A stretch of 64,000 nucleotides of DNA from Rhizobium sp. P32RR-XVIII (GTDB taxonomy: Bacteria > Pseudomonadota > Alphaproteobacteria > Rhizobiales > Rhizobiaceae), in NCBI RefSeq assembly GCF_012641395.1, contig NZ_JABAIH010000020.1, forward strand, positions 1 to 64,000, in the 5' to 3' direction. Under the pieces are notes generated by a model. The model was not told the origin of the DNA and did no database searches. It saw nothing but the letters and a program-made list of their open reading frames with translations. The position numbers and the translations under genes were made by a program. Every line of letters starts with the position of its first letter. The first letter of the stretch is position 1. This document shows positions 44,620 through 53,737 of the stretch, piece by piece.

Positions 44620-45501
44620 TCAATCGCGGTCCGGCAGGGGCGATGAGAGGAAATCGGTCAACCAGTGCTCGAACGCCGGGCGCCGCGTTAGGCCGGCCAT
44701 CAGGTCGTCCGACGGGAGACCCGTTATTTCGGAGGGCGGTGTTCCTTCACGCAGTGCTCGAAGCGAGCCATACATCGCCTGGACGGCCGCGAGAAACGGC
44801 TGGTGTCCCTGAAGCGATATCTTGACCCTCCGTTCCCGGAGATAGGCGCTGTCCTTCAGTTCGGGCGCTGCGGCTCCAAGAATGAGCGGGATGCTGACAG
44901 CTTCGGCAATGGCATCGACTTGCGCCCGTTGTTTCACCCCCGTCAGAAAGAGCGCGTCCACCCCTGCGCGCTCATAGGCTTTGAGCCGGAGGATCGCATC
45001 GTCCAACCCGCTCAGCGCGACCGCACTCGTACGTCCGATAATGGCAAGTGCCGGGTCTTGGCGAGCTTCCAGCGCAGCGCACATCTTGCCAATGCCTTCT
45101 TCGCGCGAGATCAAACGCGCGGCCCCTTCGCAAGCGAAGGCCCGGGGTAATTCCGTATCTTCGATCGTGAGGGCCGCAACACCGGCCGTTTCCAGCTCCT
45201 CTACCGTGCGCATGACGTTGAGCGCATTGCCATATCCGTGATCCGCATCAACGAGAAGTGGGGTTTCCGCTGCTCTGCAGATGCGGTTCGCGAGATCGAC
45301 GAATTCCGTCATGGAAATTAGGCAGATATCGGGATCGCCCAAGACGGCCATGGAGGCGATCGATCCTGCCAGCATCGTCAATTCGAAGCCAAGCTCGGAC
45401 GCGGCCCGCGCCGACAGGGCATCGAAGACCGAGGCCGGATGGACGCAGATGTCGCCCTCAAGGATTCCGCGGAAGTGTTCGCGACGTTTGCGCGTGTTCA
45501 T
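44620..45501 (-). CDS. Isocitrate lyase/PEP mutase superfamily enzyme, oxaloacetate decarboxylase-like
   Basis: A 293-residue TIM-barrel protein starting at 45501 with AAGGGGACATC before it; the open frame reaches 45627. It follows the PA4872-type oxaloacetate decarboxylase pattern. RRHEHFRG-like start, VHPASVFDALSARAASELGF, metal-binding LVDADHGYGNALNVMRTVEE and IEDTELP are all present, then IIGRTSAVALSGLDDAI. The family catalyses C-C lyase reactions on 2-oxo diacids with Mg2+; oxaloacetate decarboxylation is likely but not certain. It sits 219 bp after the MmgE/PrpD gene, with a hairpin between. Confidence 0.82.
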   Translation of the reverse strand: MNTRKRREHFRGILEGDICVHPASVFDALSARAASELGFELTMLAGSIASMAVLGDPDICLISMTEFVDLANRICRAAETPLLVDADHGYGNALNVMRTVEELETAGVAALTIEDTELPRAFACEGAARLISREEGIGKMCAALEARQDPALAIIGRTSAVALSGLDDAILRLKAYERAGVDALFLTGVKQRAQVDAIAEAVSIPLILGAAAPELKDSAYLRERRVKISLQGHQPFLAAVQAMYGSLRALREGTPPSEITGLPSDDLMAGLTRRPAFEHWLTDFLSSPLPDRD

Positions 45502-45666
45502 GATGTCCCCTTCCCGTTCGGCATTCCGATAGGATCCGTGAAGTGTCGTCGCCGGACGAATCCCTTCCACAAAGAGCTTAGCGCATGAGCGCCTCCCATG
45601 TCCGACGATCATAGTGGTCCGGGACATGGCGTGGGGATGTTTTCCGTCGATGCGGCATGGATGAGC

Positions 45667-45690
45667 GGTGCCGGTTCGATGACCGGCACC
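45667..45690 (-). terminator. Hairpin between the PrpD-like and PEP mutase-like genes
   Basis: GGTGCCGG-ttcgatga-CCGGCACC, a perfect 8-bp GC-rich stem, lies about 30 bp after the PrpD-like stop codon on the minus strand. There is no T-run. It may partly end the transport operon or stabilise its 3' end. Confidence 0.45.
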
Positions 45691-45720
45691 CGCCTTGGCG
45701 GTTCAGGACGAGAAACGACG

Positions 45721-47073
45721 TCAGGACAGGAAGAGCGTGCGGATGTCGTCCAGTTCGCCGAGCCGGTGCAATTTTTCGAGCAAGGCTGCGCTTCTGTCGT
45801 TGCCAAACCCGGAGGAAAGCGCAGAAAACTTTCCGTCGAGCTCGGCCGCGCTCATCGGATTGCTGGGCGCGCCGCGGAAGTCGTGTCCGGCCGCGTTCAA
45901 CGTCCGGCCGTCGCTGAGGACAACCGTCATGCGCGTCGCCCAGGCCTTGCCGGGCGCCACGCTCTCCTCGTTGAGCGTCATGTGCACCTTCTTCGCAAGA
46001 TTTCTGATTGCGACATCTTCGTGAGGGTTGTCACGGAAGGAGCGCGGCTCTCTCGGATCGCGGCTTGCGGCGATGGCGAGGCAGAAGGGAAGGCTGTATT
46101 GTGCCGACGCGATGTCGTTCGGTTCCGTGTTGTCGTGGTGGCTCAACACCTTCTCGCTGGTCGCGACATGGATCTCGGCTATGTCAGCACTCGTGAAGCC
46201 ATGCTCTTTCTTCAGGCCTTCGAGCAAATTGACCGGCGTATGGGCGGTGATGTGGCAAGCATAGCACTTAACGCATATCCGCAGCGTTTCCCAGTGGCTT
46301 CCGAGGCCATGAAGCAGCCTGTCCATTTTCGGCTCGCGGGTGAAGCTCTGGAAGACGCCGTATTTGCCCTCCAAGATAACATCGGGGCCGGCAAAACCGC
46401 TCTTGGCGAGACGGGCGGCGAGCACGCCTCCTTCGGATGCCCGGCCCATGTGAAGGCGCTTGACCATGCCGCCGTTCCCGGCCTTGGTAAAGGCAAGAAG
46501 GCCGGAGCAGAGCGAGCCGGCAATGCCGAAGGCATTGACCATCTGCTCCGAATTCAGGCCTAGCAACCGGCCCGCGACGACGGTGGCTCCGAACGTTCCG
46601 GTGACGCCAGGCGAGTGGAAGCCGAGCTTCTCGGCGGTGTTATCCGCCGCAAGACCGATCCGCGACATGACTTCAGAGCCTGCGACGAAGGCCGCGAGGA
46701 CATCACGACCGCTGGCCCCGACTTCTTCGCCGACGGCGAATGCCGCCGGCATGAGAGTGGAGCCGTGATGGACGCCCGCGCTCGGCTGACGGAGGTTGTC
46801 CATTTCGAACCCGTGTGCCAGCGCGCCATTGGCAAGGGCGGCCAATGGCGCTGCGACGCGGTGTTCGGTGCCGATGATCGTGCTTGTGCCACCGCTTCCG
46901 TAATGGGTCGCATAGTCGATGATCATGCGGCTCCACGGAAGATCCGCACCGAATATAGATACGCCAACGGTATCGAGAATCGCCTTGCGTGCCTGTTCTA
47001 TAACGGCCTCGGGGATTTGCCCGAACGAAAGATCCCGGCCGAAGGCGGCAAGTGTGCGGGTCGGCGACGTCAT
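45721..47073 (-). CDS. MmgE/PrpD family protein
   Basis: A 450-residue member of the MmgE/PrpD family, which includes 2-methylcitrate dehydratase and cis-aconitate decarboxylase-like enzymes. The start at 47073 has AAAGGAAG before it. Family blocks are ARKAILDTVGVSIFGADLPW, GFEMDNLRQPSAGVHHGS, FGATVVAGRLLGLNSEQMVNAFGIAGS, KCYACHITAHTPVNL and TRMTVVLSDGR. It follows tctA by 42 bp. The context of a tricarboxylate-type importer suggests it dehydrates or decarboxylates the imported acid. The exact substrate is not readable. Confidence 0.85.
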   Translation of the reverse strand: MTSPTRTLAAFGRDLSFGQIPEAVIEQARKAILDTVGVSIFGADLPWSRMIIDYATHYGSGGTSTIIGTEHRVAAPLAALANGALAHGFEMDNLRQPSAGVHHGSTLMPAAFAVGEEVGASGRDVLAAFVAGSEVMSRIGLAADNTAEKLGFHSPGVTGTFGATVVAGRLLGLNSEQMVNAFGIAGSLCSGLLAFTKAGNGGMVKRLHMGRASEGGVLAARLAKSGFAGPDVILEGKYGVFQSFTREPKMDRLLHGLGSHWETLRICVKCYACHITAHTPVNLLEGLKKEHGFTSADIAEIHVATSEKVLSHHDNTEPNDIASAQYSLPFCLAIAASRDPREPRSFRDNPHEDVAIRNLAKKVHMTLNEESVAPGKAWATRMTVVLSDGRTLNAAGHDFRGAPSNPMSAAELDGKFSALSSGFGNDRSAALLEKLHRLGELDDIRTLFLS

Positions 47074-47115
47074 TTTACTTCCTTTCAATTGATTCATGAT
47101 CAGGGCGGCGAATGA

Positions 47116-48630
47116 TCACACGCCGTCTTCCTTGAGCGCTTGCATCCTGAAGGTGTTGAACCGGCGCAGCAGCGGCGAAACGAGGATCAGGGCGGCGAGG
47201 ATGAGCAGGACGGCGGAAATTGGCCGGTCAAAGAGGATCTTCACATCGCCGTTCGACATGGTGAGGGATTGCCGCAGCGCCCGCTCGAGCGCGTCGCCCA
47301 ACACGAAGCCCAGGATGAGCGGGGCTGTCGGGAAGGAAAGCTTCGACATCACCCAGCCGAGCAGACCGAAGCCGACGAGCAGGCCGACGTCGAACAGGCT
47401 TCCGGAAATCCCGTAGGCGCCGGCGATCGAAACGCCGAGGATGACCGGATGAAGGACGAAGATCGGAACGCGCAGTATCTGGGCGAAGACGCCAACCAGC
47501 GGCAGATTCATGATGAGCAGCACGACGTTGCCGACATACATGCTGGCCACGAGCCCCCAGAAGATATCCGGAGATTCCTGCATCATGAGCGGGCCTGGCT
47601 TGACACCCCAGAGGACGAGCGCCGAAAGCAGGATGGCTGTCGACGTGCCTCCGGGAATGCCCAGGGTGAGCAGCGGCAGAAGTGCCCCGCCCGTGTCGGC
47701 ATTGTTAGCGCCTTCCGGCGCGGCAAGACCTTCCGGCGCGCCATGACCGAAGCGTTCGGGGTGTTTCGATACAGCCTTCTCGATACCGTAGGAGACGAAT
47801 GAGGCGATAGACGAACCGGCGCCGGGAAGCAGACCGATGAAGAATCCTGTGATGGAACCGTTGATGAAGGCAAAACGGCATGCCTTCAGCTCTTCCCAGC
47901 TTGGCAGAAGGTTGCGGATTCCTTTGGGAACGTCGAGAAGTTCGCTTTTCTCCCGCGCCGCGATGCTCAGGAGAATTTCGGTGATCGCAAAGAGACCGAT
48001 CGCGACGGTCATGAAATCGATGCCGTCAAGCAGCGAGCTTTGTCCAAAGGTAAAGCGCGATTGTGCGGTGAAAAGGTCCGTGCCGATGCTTGCCAGCGAT
48101 AGTCCCAGGACAAGCGACAGCATTGCCTTCACGATGGAATTGCCACCGAGAAGCACCACGAGCGACAGGCCGAGGATCATCAGCGCGAAATATTCCGGCG
48201 AACTGAACGACAGCGCAAACTGTGCGATCGGCGGTGCGATCAGCGAAAGCGCGACGACACCGATTGTTCCCGCGATGAAGGAGGCGATGGCCGCGATGCC
48301 CAGAGCGGGGCCGGCTCGGCCCTTGCGGGCCATCTGGTAGCCGTCGATGCAGCTTACGACCGACGAGGCTTCGCCGGGCATATTGAGCAGGATCGATGTC
48401 GTGGAACCACCATATTTTGCGCCGTAATAGATCCCCGACAGCATGATGATACCGCCGACCGGATCCATGTTGTAGGTCACTGGCAGGAGGATCGCGATCG
48501 TCGCGGCCGGCCCGAGGCCCGGCAGGATACCAATGACCGTTCCGAGAAAGCAGCCAGCAAAGCACCACACGATGTTCATCGGTTGAAGCGCTACGCCGAA
48601 GCCATGCGCAAGTCCGAAAAATGCATCCAT
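47116..48630 (-). CDS. tctA: Tripartite tricarboxylate transporter large membrane subunit TctA
   Basis: A 504-residue protein with about 11-12 helices, the ion-driven transport subunit of the TTT family. Signature stretches are LPGLGPAATIAILLPVTY, GAKYGGSTTSILLNMPGE and GLLPGAGSSIASFVSYGIEK, with the repeated GIPGGTSTAILL. It begins 1 bp after tctB ends. Together with TctB and the two TctC proteins it forms a complete secondary importer for a carboxylate. Confidence 0.94.
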   Translation of the reverse strand: MDAFFGLAHGFGVALQPMNIVWCFAGCFLGTVIGILPGLGPAATIAILLPVTYNMDPVGGIIMLSGIYYGAKYGGSTTSILLNMPGEASSVVSCIDGYQMARKGRAGPALGIAAIASFIAGTIGVVALSLIAPPIAQFALSFSSPEYFALMILGLSLVVLLGGNSIVKAMLSLVLGLSLASIGTDLFTAQSRFTFGQSSLLDGIDFMTVAIGLFAITEILLSIAAREKSELLDVPKGIRNLLPSWEELKACRFAFINGSITGFFIGLLPGAGSSIASFVSYGIEKAVSKHPERFGHGAPEGLAAPEGANNADTGGALLPLLTLGIPGGTSTAILLSALVLWGVKPGPLMMQESPDIFWGLVASMYVGNVVLLIMNLPLVGVFAQILRVPIFVLHPVILGVSIAGAYGISGSLFDVGLLVGFGLLGWVMSKLSFPTAPLILGFVLGDALERALRQSLTMSNGDVKILFDRPISAVLLILAALILVSPLLRRFNTFRMQALKEDGV

Positions 48631-48631
48631 C

Positions 48632-49114
48632 TTAGAAACTCCAGAACTTCCCGACCGGCAGAGGCGCGCTCAGCATGACGGGGAAAATGAAATGAAGCCC
48701 ACCGCCGATGGCTGCCGCCATCACGAAGCTGGTCACGAATGAGCGCCGGAAAACAACCTTGACGATGAAAAACACGGCAAGGCCGAAGCCTACGACGAAG
48801 CCCAGCGCCGACATGAGCGGAATGCTGAGGGCAATGGCGATCCAGGTCAGGGCGGCGTCGATGAGACCGCGCTTCTCGCCCGGATCGATCGGCTCTGCCG
48901 GAGCTGCGGGCGGTTCGGCGGTCAGACGCTGAAAGACCAGTGCCAGCGCCAGCCCCAGCATCAGCACGCCGTATCCCAAGGGAAAGAAACCCGGGCCTGG
49001 GCCTTCAACGTTGAAGATCACCCATTTGCTCGCCTCCAGGAGGACGTAGCCGCCCAGGACGGCCAGCGTAAGACCGGCGATCAACTCGCCATCCTTCCAA
49101 TACTGTCTTGTCAT
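48632..49114 (-). CDS. tctB: Tripartite tricarboxylate transporter small membrane subunit TctB
   Basis: A 160-residue, four-helix protein. It has the usual TctB opening (ELIAGLTLAVLGGYVLLEAS), then GPGPGFFPLGYGVLMLGLALAL, a hydrophilic proline/glutamate loop (PPAAPAEPIDPGEKR), and a C-terminal pair of helices ending PLPVGKFWSF. It lies between the chromate-type transporter gene (83 bp away) and tctA. Confidence 0.9.
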   Translation of the reverse strand: MTRQYWKDGELIAGLTLAVLGGYVLLEASKWVIFNVEGPGPGFFPLGYGVLMLGLALALVFQRLTAEPPAAPAEPIDPGEKRGLIDAALTWIAIALSIPLMSALGFVVGFGLAVFFIVKVVFRRSFVTSFVMAAAIGGGLHFIFPVMLSAPLPVGKFWSF

Positions 49115-49197
49115 GTTAGCCTCGATGTTCTGCGCCTGATCGGCGCTGTTGGTCTCGATCTTGACGGCACGCGCTCATGCTCCTCGGTTCCGGCGCG

Positions 49198-49731
49198 TCA
49201 CAGGAAGCTGACAAAAGCGAAAAGTCCGCCTGCCAGCAAAAGAGGTATCAACGGCTGCATTTTCGGCTTCACGAGAAGCAGCGCAGCCGTTGCCGCAGCT
49301 ACGGTCCCCGACAGCCATCCGCTGCCGAGAATCTCCACAATCGAAATGATCCCGGCGGTCACCAGACCCGTCCCGATCGGTGCGAGACCCATTTCGAGCG
49401 CCGCATGCCATGGGCTTCCCTTGTGCCGGATCCATGTTCGCGACACCGCCATGCAGAGAATGAGGCAGGGCAGGAACATCGCGATCGTGGCGATCAATGC
49501 GCCACTCCAACCGGCGACTTTCCAGCCGATCAGCGTCACAAGCATCGAGCCGGGGCCAGGTGCGCTGCGGGCGATGGCGAACAGATCGATAAAATCGCTG
49601 GCGCTCATCCATTGGCGGATATCGACCGTCTGATGCTGCAGGGCCGGGAAGATGCTGGCACCGCCGCCGATCGTCACCAGCGAAAGCGGCACGATCACCT
49701 TGATCAGCGCGAGATAGGAATTTTCAGACAT
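49198..49731 (-). CDS. Chromate transporter family protein, second half-size subunit
   Basis: A 177-residue membrane protein of the CHR family, short-chain type. It has LIKVIVPLSLVTIGGGASIF near the start and the hallmark FAIARSAPGPGSMLVTLIGWKVAG. Its start (49731) overlaps the end of the preceding half by 8 bp. The two halves together equal one long-chain CHR protein. CHR pairs are known as chromate exporters, but inside a tricarboxylate operon another anion could be the substrate. Confidence 0.82.
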   Translation of the reverse strand: MSENSYLALIKVIVPLSLVTIGGGASIFPALQHQTVDIRQWMSASDFIDLFAIARSAPGPGSMLVTLIGWKVAGWSGALIATIAMFLPCLILCMAVSRTWIRHKGSPWHAALEMGLAPIGTGLVTAGIISIVEILGSGWLSGTVAAATAALLLVKPKMQPLIPLLLAGGLFAFVSFL

Positions 49732-50308
49732 CGCGCCGCATCCCGATCCAGGCAAGGGCGACGCTGATCGGCGTCAGCACCAGGACGACGGGAATGATCG
49801 GCCAATGAAAGATAGCGACGCCAACCGCCGTCAGCAGAAGAACAGGCAATCCGAAGACGGTTCGGGCAGCCTGCTTTGCCCCCTTGATCGAGATCATGAT
49901 CAAAAGTCCGACAGCGGCGGCCGCAACGCCGTCGAGCATTGCGGATATCCAGGCGATGCCGGAGATTCGATCGAAGATCGAGGCGATGGCGATCACGATG
50001 AAGAACGGCCCCGCCAACATTCCCCCCAGCGCGACTGCCGCCCCCGGAGCGCCGCGAAGGTTCTGGCCGACATAGACCGCGAGATTGCCGACATTGACGC
50101 CGGGCAGAACCTGGCAGACGGCGAGGCCGCTGAAGAACTCCTCTTCACCCATCCAGCGCCGCTTGACGACGACTTCCTGGTAGACGAGGCCGGACATGCC
50201 GCCCCCAAAGCTGAGCAAGCCGATTTTCCCATGAACCCACGCCAGATCAAGCAGGGATGCCATCTGCTTGTCCGGCAATCTGCGATCTGGTGGGATCAGT
50301 ATCGTCAT
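49724..50308 (-). CDS. Chromate transporter family protein, first half-size subunit
   Basis: A 194-residue CHR family subunit. FGGGMSGLVYQEVVVKRRWM is followed by GLAVCQVLPGVNVGNLAVYVGQN, the CHR motif pair. About five to six helices follow. Its ATG shares one base with the stop of the CapA-like gene (TGATG) and its end overlaps the second half, so all three are translationally coupled. Confidence 0.83.
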   Translation of the reverse strand: MTILIPPDRRLPDKQMASLLDLAWVHGKIGLLSFGGGMSGLVYQEVVVKRRWMGEEEFFSGLAVCQVLPGVNVGNLAVYVGQNLRGAPGAAVALGGMLAGPFFIVIAIASIFDRISGIAWISAMLDGVAAAAVGLLIMISIKGAKQAARTVFGLPVLLLTAVGVAIFHWPIIPVVLVLTPISVALAWIGMRRDV

Positions 50309-51381
50309 CAGTTACGGTTCCCTTCGAAAGCCGGCGCAGCGACACACGCATCGATCAGACGGATTGCGTCCTCCGCCGGTTCGAACCGCGTACTGAAGGA
50401 AGCCGAACGCCGGGCGATCATGTCGATGACGTCCTGACCTTCCGTCAGGTCCAGAATGTGCGGATCGATTTGCTCGTCGCAGCGCACGGGAAGATATTCG
50501 ACCGTTTCGATCCGCCCATTCGCAATGCCGCAACGAACGATCATCGTTTCGGCCTCATGACCCTTCGCCGGATTGTGCTGGGCGAAGGTGAAGTTCCCGA
50601 GGGAATAGAAGATTGCCTTGCTCTTGTAGACTTCGACGCCCTGGATGACGTGCGGATGATGCCCGAAGACGATGTCCGCACCGACATCGATGGCATGTCG
50701 GCCAAGCTCGGTCTGGTATTCTGCTATCTTCATGAAGCCGCGGGAGACCCCCCAATGGAAGGCGCAGACGACGATATCGGCGCGCTCACGCGCCACCTTT
50801 ATGTCGTGTTCGAGCTGCGCCTTGTCTTCCGGCACAAGCTGGGTGCGGATCAGAGGCGGCGTTCCCGGCACTTCGAAAACACGGGGCGGCGCCTCGTAGG
50901 ACGTGCGCGCCCGCATGACCGCCAGACCCGGCGTATCTTCACCTGCCGCCCATTCCGGAATGAAGACGGATGTGTAGCCGAGCATTGCGATCCGGCATCC
51001 GTCCTTCTCCACGATTGCCGGTTGGTGCGCTTCGGCCTTGTTGCGGCCACCGCCCGTGTGGGCGATGCCAAGCCTGTCGAGATGGCCAAGCGTCTCGAAC
51101 ATCGCCGCATGGCCGAAATCCAGCATGTGATTGTTGGCGACGTTTAGGGCGTCGAAACCGGCCGATCCAACGGCTTCCACCTGTCGTCCGTCGGCTTTCC
51201 AGTTCGTTTCCTTGATGGACCAGGGCTCGCCCGCATCGGACGTGGAGCCTTCGAGATTGCCGAAAGTGAAATCAGCATTCCGCAACGTATCTCCGACATG
51301 CTGGAATACGCTCGGCGGATTATCTCGCTGGACGAAGATATCACCGACGAGCAACAGGGTCTTTTGCATGTTCGATTGCAT
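50308..51381 (-). CDS. CapA family metallophosphatase-like protein
   Basis: A 357-residue protein of the CapA/PgsA-type family (calcineurin-like metallophosphatase fold). Metal-site motifs are LLVGDIFVQR, FTFGNLEGS, ALNVANNHMLDFG, VVCAFHWGVSRG and VFGHHPHVIQG, followed by FYSLGNFTFAQH. No signal peptide or membrane helix is seen, unlike classic CapA of poly-gamma-glutamate synthesis, so it is probably cytoplasmic. AAGGA lies before the ATG. It lies between tctC and the CHR pair in the same transcript. A role in transport or catabolism of the operon substrate is inferred only from position. Confidence 0.82.
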   Translation of the reverse strand: MQSNMQKTLLLVGDIFVQRDNPPSVFQHVGDTLRNADFTFGNLEGSTSDAGEPWSIKETNWKADGRQVEAVGSAGFDALNVANNHMLDFGHAAMFETLGHLDRLGIAHTGGGRNKAEAHQPAIVEKDGCRIAMLGYTSVFIPEWAAGEDTPGLAVMRARTSYEAPPRVFEVPGTPPLIRTQLVPEDKAQLEHDIKVARERADIVVCAFHWGVSRGFMKIAEYQTELGRHAIDVGADIVFGHHPHVIQGVEVYKSKAIFYSLGNFTFAQHNPAKGHEAETMIVRCGIANGRIETVEYLPVRCDEQIDPHILDLTEGQDVIDMIARRSASFSTRFEPAEDAIRLIDACVAAPAFEGNRN

Positions 51382-51465
51382 TCTGATTTCCTTGTAACAA
51401 CATGTATGGGTCCCGCTCCGAACCGGGGGAGCGGGTTATTGCTGCATTCGTCGAACGGTCTTGAT

Positions 51466-52443
51466 TTACCGGACGACCTTGACATCGAGAGACGTGAGGA
51501 TCTCGCGAATCTGGCTCGTGTAGGTCTTGACGAAATCGGCAAGCTCGCCCGCCGGCATGTAGGCGCTTTCAAGCTGCATCTGCCGGAGGTATTTCTTCCA
51601 GCCCTCAGACTTTGAAGCCCGTTCGAAGAGGTCCTGATAATAGGCCATCGCCTCTTTCGACATGCCGGGCGGGCCGATGACTCCACGGGCTTGAGGTACA
51701 TCCACGATGTCGTAGCCGGCCTCCTTGAGCGTCGGCACATCGGGATAATCCTCAAGTCGCTTGGTGGCGATCTGGGCAAGCACACGCAGTTTCCCTCCCT
51801 TGACGAGACCTGCTTCTTCACTGGGCTCGATCATCATGAGATCGGTATGGCCGCCGAGAACGGCGGAGATTCGCTCTCCTGCCGTCGGAAAGGAGATGAA
51901 CGACCACTGGGCGCCCGTCTTCGACATGATCAACTGGCGCACGATGGCTTCCCGCGAGAGGACAGATCCGCCGGATTGGGAGTACTTGTTCGGCTCGGCT
52001 TTCGCCGCGTCGATGAACTCCTTCAGCGTCTTGAAGGGCGAGTCCGTACGGACGACGACAAGCGCCGGCTCGAATATGAGGTTGGCGATCGGCGTGAGAT
52101 CGCCCATCGTCGTCGTCGCTTCTTCCTGGACGAGCGGATTGATCATGTAGACGCTGGTGAACAAGCCGATCGTATTATTGTCGCCCGCTTTTTCGGCCAT
52201 GTAATTCATTGCGTTGGCGCTTCCGCCGCCAACCTTGTTAATGACCTGGAACCGCACCGGCAGAAGATTTTCCTTCTCCATGACGGCCAGCAGGGCGCGC
52301 CCGAATGTATCATTGCCTCCGCCTGCGCCTGCGTGGACAACGACCGATACGAGGCCGGTTGGCTTGAAGTCCTCGGCGACCGCGCCGGTTGCCAAGGCAA
52401 CCAGCATGGCGGCGATCGAAAATGTCTTGAACCTGATAGTCAT
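51466..52443 (-). CDS. tctC: Tripartite tricarboxylate transporter substrate-binding protein TctC (copy 2)
   Basis: A 325-residue periplasmic Bug/TctC-type receptor. The start at 52443 (MTIRFKTFSIAAMLVALATGAVA) has GGAGGAG in front and gives a clean signal peptide. The mature chain has VSVVVHAGAGGGNDTFGRAL, then VINKVGGGSANAMNYMAEK and VLGGHTDLMMIEPSE. It is highly similar to the next upstream gene, 43 bp away, and both end in VVR, so a tandem duplication is likely. It delivers a carboxylate to TctAB. Confidence 0.9.
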   Translation of the reverse strand: MTIRFKTFSIAAMLVALATGAVAEDFKPTGLVSVVVHAGAGGGNDTFGRALLAVMEKENLLPVRFQVINKVGGGSANAMNYMAEKAGDNNTIGLFTSVYMINPLVQEEATTTMGDLTPIANLIFEPALVVVRTDSPFKTLKEFIDAAKAEPNKYSQSGGSVLSREAIVRQLIMSKTGAQWSFISFPTAGERISAVLGGHTDLMMIEPSEEAGLVKGGKLRVLAQIATKRLEDYPDVPTLKEAGYDIVDVPQARGVIGPPGMSKEAMAYYQDLFERASKSEGWKKYLRQMQLESAYMPAGELADFVKTYTSQIREILTSLDVKVVR

Positions 52444-52486
52444 GGATACTCCTCCCGAGATCCGCATTTTCAGAAAATCAGCCCGA

Positions 52487-53470
52487 TCAACGGACCACTT
52501 CGATACCGGCGTCGATGAAGATCTGACGCATCAGGTCGGCATAATCCTTCAGGAACGGGCCCAGCTTGTCAGCGGGCAGGAAGGCATCCTGCAGATGGTT
52601 GTCGGCGAGATACTGCTTCCATGTCGGGGTCTGCGTGGTCCTCTGAAGAAGATCCTGATAGTAGGCGACCGCCTCCTTGGGCATACCGGGAGGACCGACG
52701 ATGCCACGAGCCTGCGGCGGCAGCTTCACGTCGTAACCAGCTTCCTTGATGGTCGGCACGTCCGTAAAGCCATCAATGTGCGTGTCGGAAACCGCAGCGA
52801 GGGGCCGCAACTTGCCGGCCTGAATGAGTTGGCCGGCTTCACTGGCCTCGATGATCATCAGGTCGGTATGACCGCCGAGTACCGCGGAGATGCGCTCGCC
52901 GCCCGTGGCAAAGGAAATCAGCGACCACTGCGCGTTCGTAGCGGACATCAACACATGGCGGACGACTGCGTCGCGAGCGAGCGGAGAACCGCCGGACTGT
53001 TTGAATTTATTCGGGTCGGCCTTGGCCGCGTCGATGAAATCCTTCAGGGTCTTGTAGGGCGAGTCTGCATTGACCACGATCAGCGCCGGCTCAAGAATGA
53101 GGTTGGCGATGGGGGTCAAATCCTGCAGGGAGGTAGTGGCTTCCTTCTGCACCAGGGGGTCGCTGACAAACACGCTCGCGAACAGGCCGAGGGTATGAGA
53201 ATCCCCGGCTTTTTCCTTGATGTAGTTCATCGCGTTCGTGCTGCCGCCGCCAACCTTGTTTAGAATGAGGTAGCGAACTGTCGCGAGCTTTTCCTTCTCC
53301 ATAGCCGCGATCAGTGCACGCCCGAAGACGTCGTTGCCACCGCCCGGTCCGGACTGCGTAACGATGGACACGGTCGTATTCGGGGCGAAATCCTCCGCAG
53401 CGGCCGACGAAAACGCCGTCAGGGCGGCAGCAGCCGCACCGACAAAGATGCCAATCCAATTGAATTTCAT
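52487..53470 (-). CDS. tctC: Tripartite tricarboxylate transporter substrate-binding protein TctC (copy 1)
   Basis: A 327-residue TctC receptor starting at 53470, where GTGGAGGAAATT precedes the ATG; the frame is open to 53527. Signal peptide FVGAAAAALTAFSSAAA, then VSIVTQSGPGGGNDVFGRAL and ILNKVGGGSTNAMNYIKEK. It differs from copy 2 in ligand-pocket regions such as QARGIVGPPGMPKEAVAYY only slightly, so it may bind a related acid. It heads the transport operon, 267 bp after the GntR gene. Confidence 0.9.
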   Translation of the reverse strand: MKFNWIGIFVGAAAAALTAFSSAAAEDFAPNTTVSIVTQSGPGGGNDVFGRALIAAMEKEKLATVRYLILNKVGGGSTNAMNYIKEKAGDSHTLGLFASVFVSDPLVQKEATTSLQDLTPIANLILEPALIVVNADSPYKTLKDFIDAAKADPNKFKQSGGSPLARDAVVRHVLMSATNAQWSLISFATGGERISAVLGGHTDLMIIEASEAGQLIQAGKLRPLAAVSDTHIDGFTDVPTIKEAGYDVKLPPQARGIVGPPGMPKEAVAYYQDLLQRTTQTPTWKQYLADNHLQDAFLPADKLGPFLKDYADLMRQIFIDAGIEVVR

Positions 53471-53737
53471 AATTTCCTCCACGTCGTCTAAGCAAGGCAA
53501 ACGACTGCCCTCCCCGAGCTTTCGCAAGCTCGGGCCGATTGATCTGAATCATCTGAAATCCAGGTATTGGTCGACCTCCAAATCGACCCACACCCTGCGC
53601 TTGCGCACATCTCCTCACGCTCCGGGAAGCATGCCCTCCCGGAGATTTCACTCGCCCTCACAAATGCGAGAAAACACCCCGACTCCTGGAGTCCGGGCTA
53701 TTTATCCGCTTTCAGAATTCCGCCTGAAAACGAAAAG

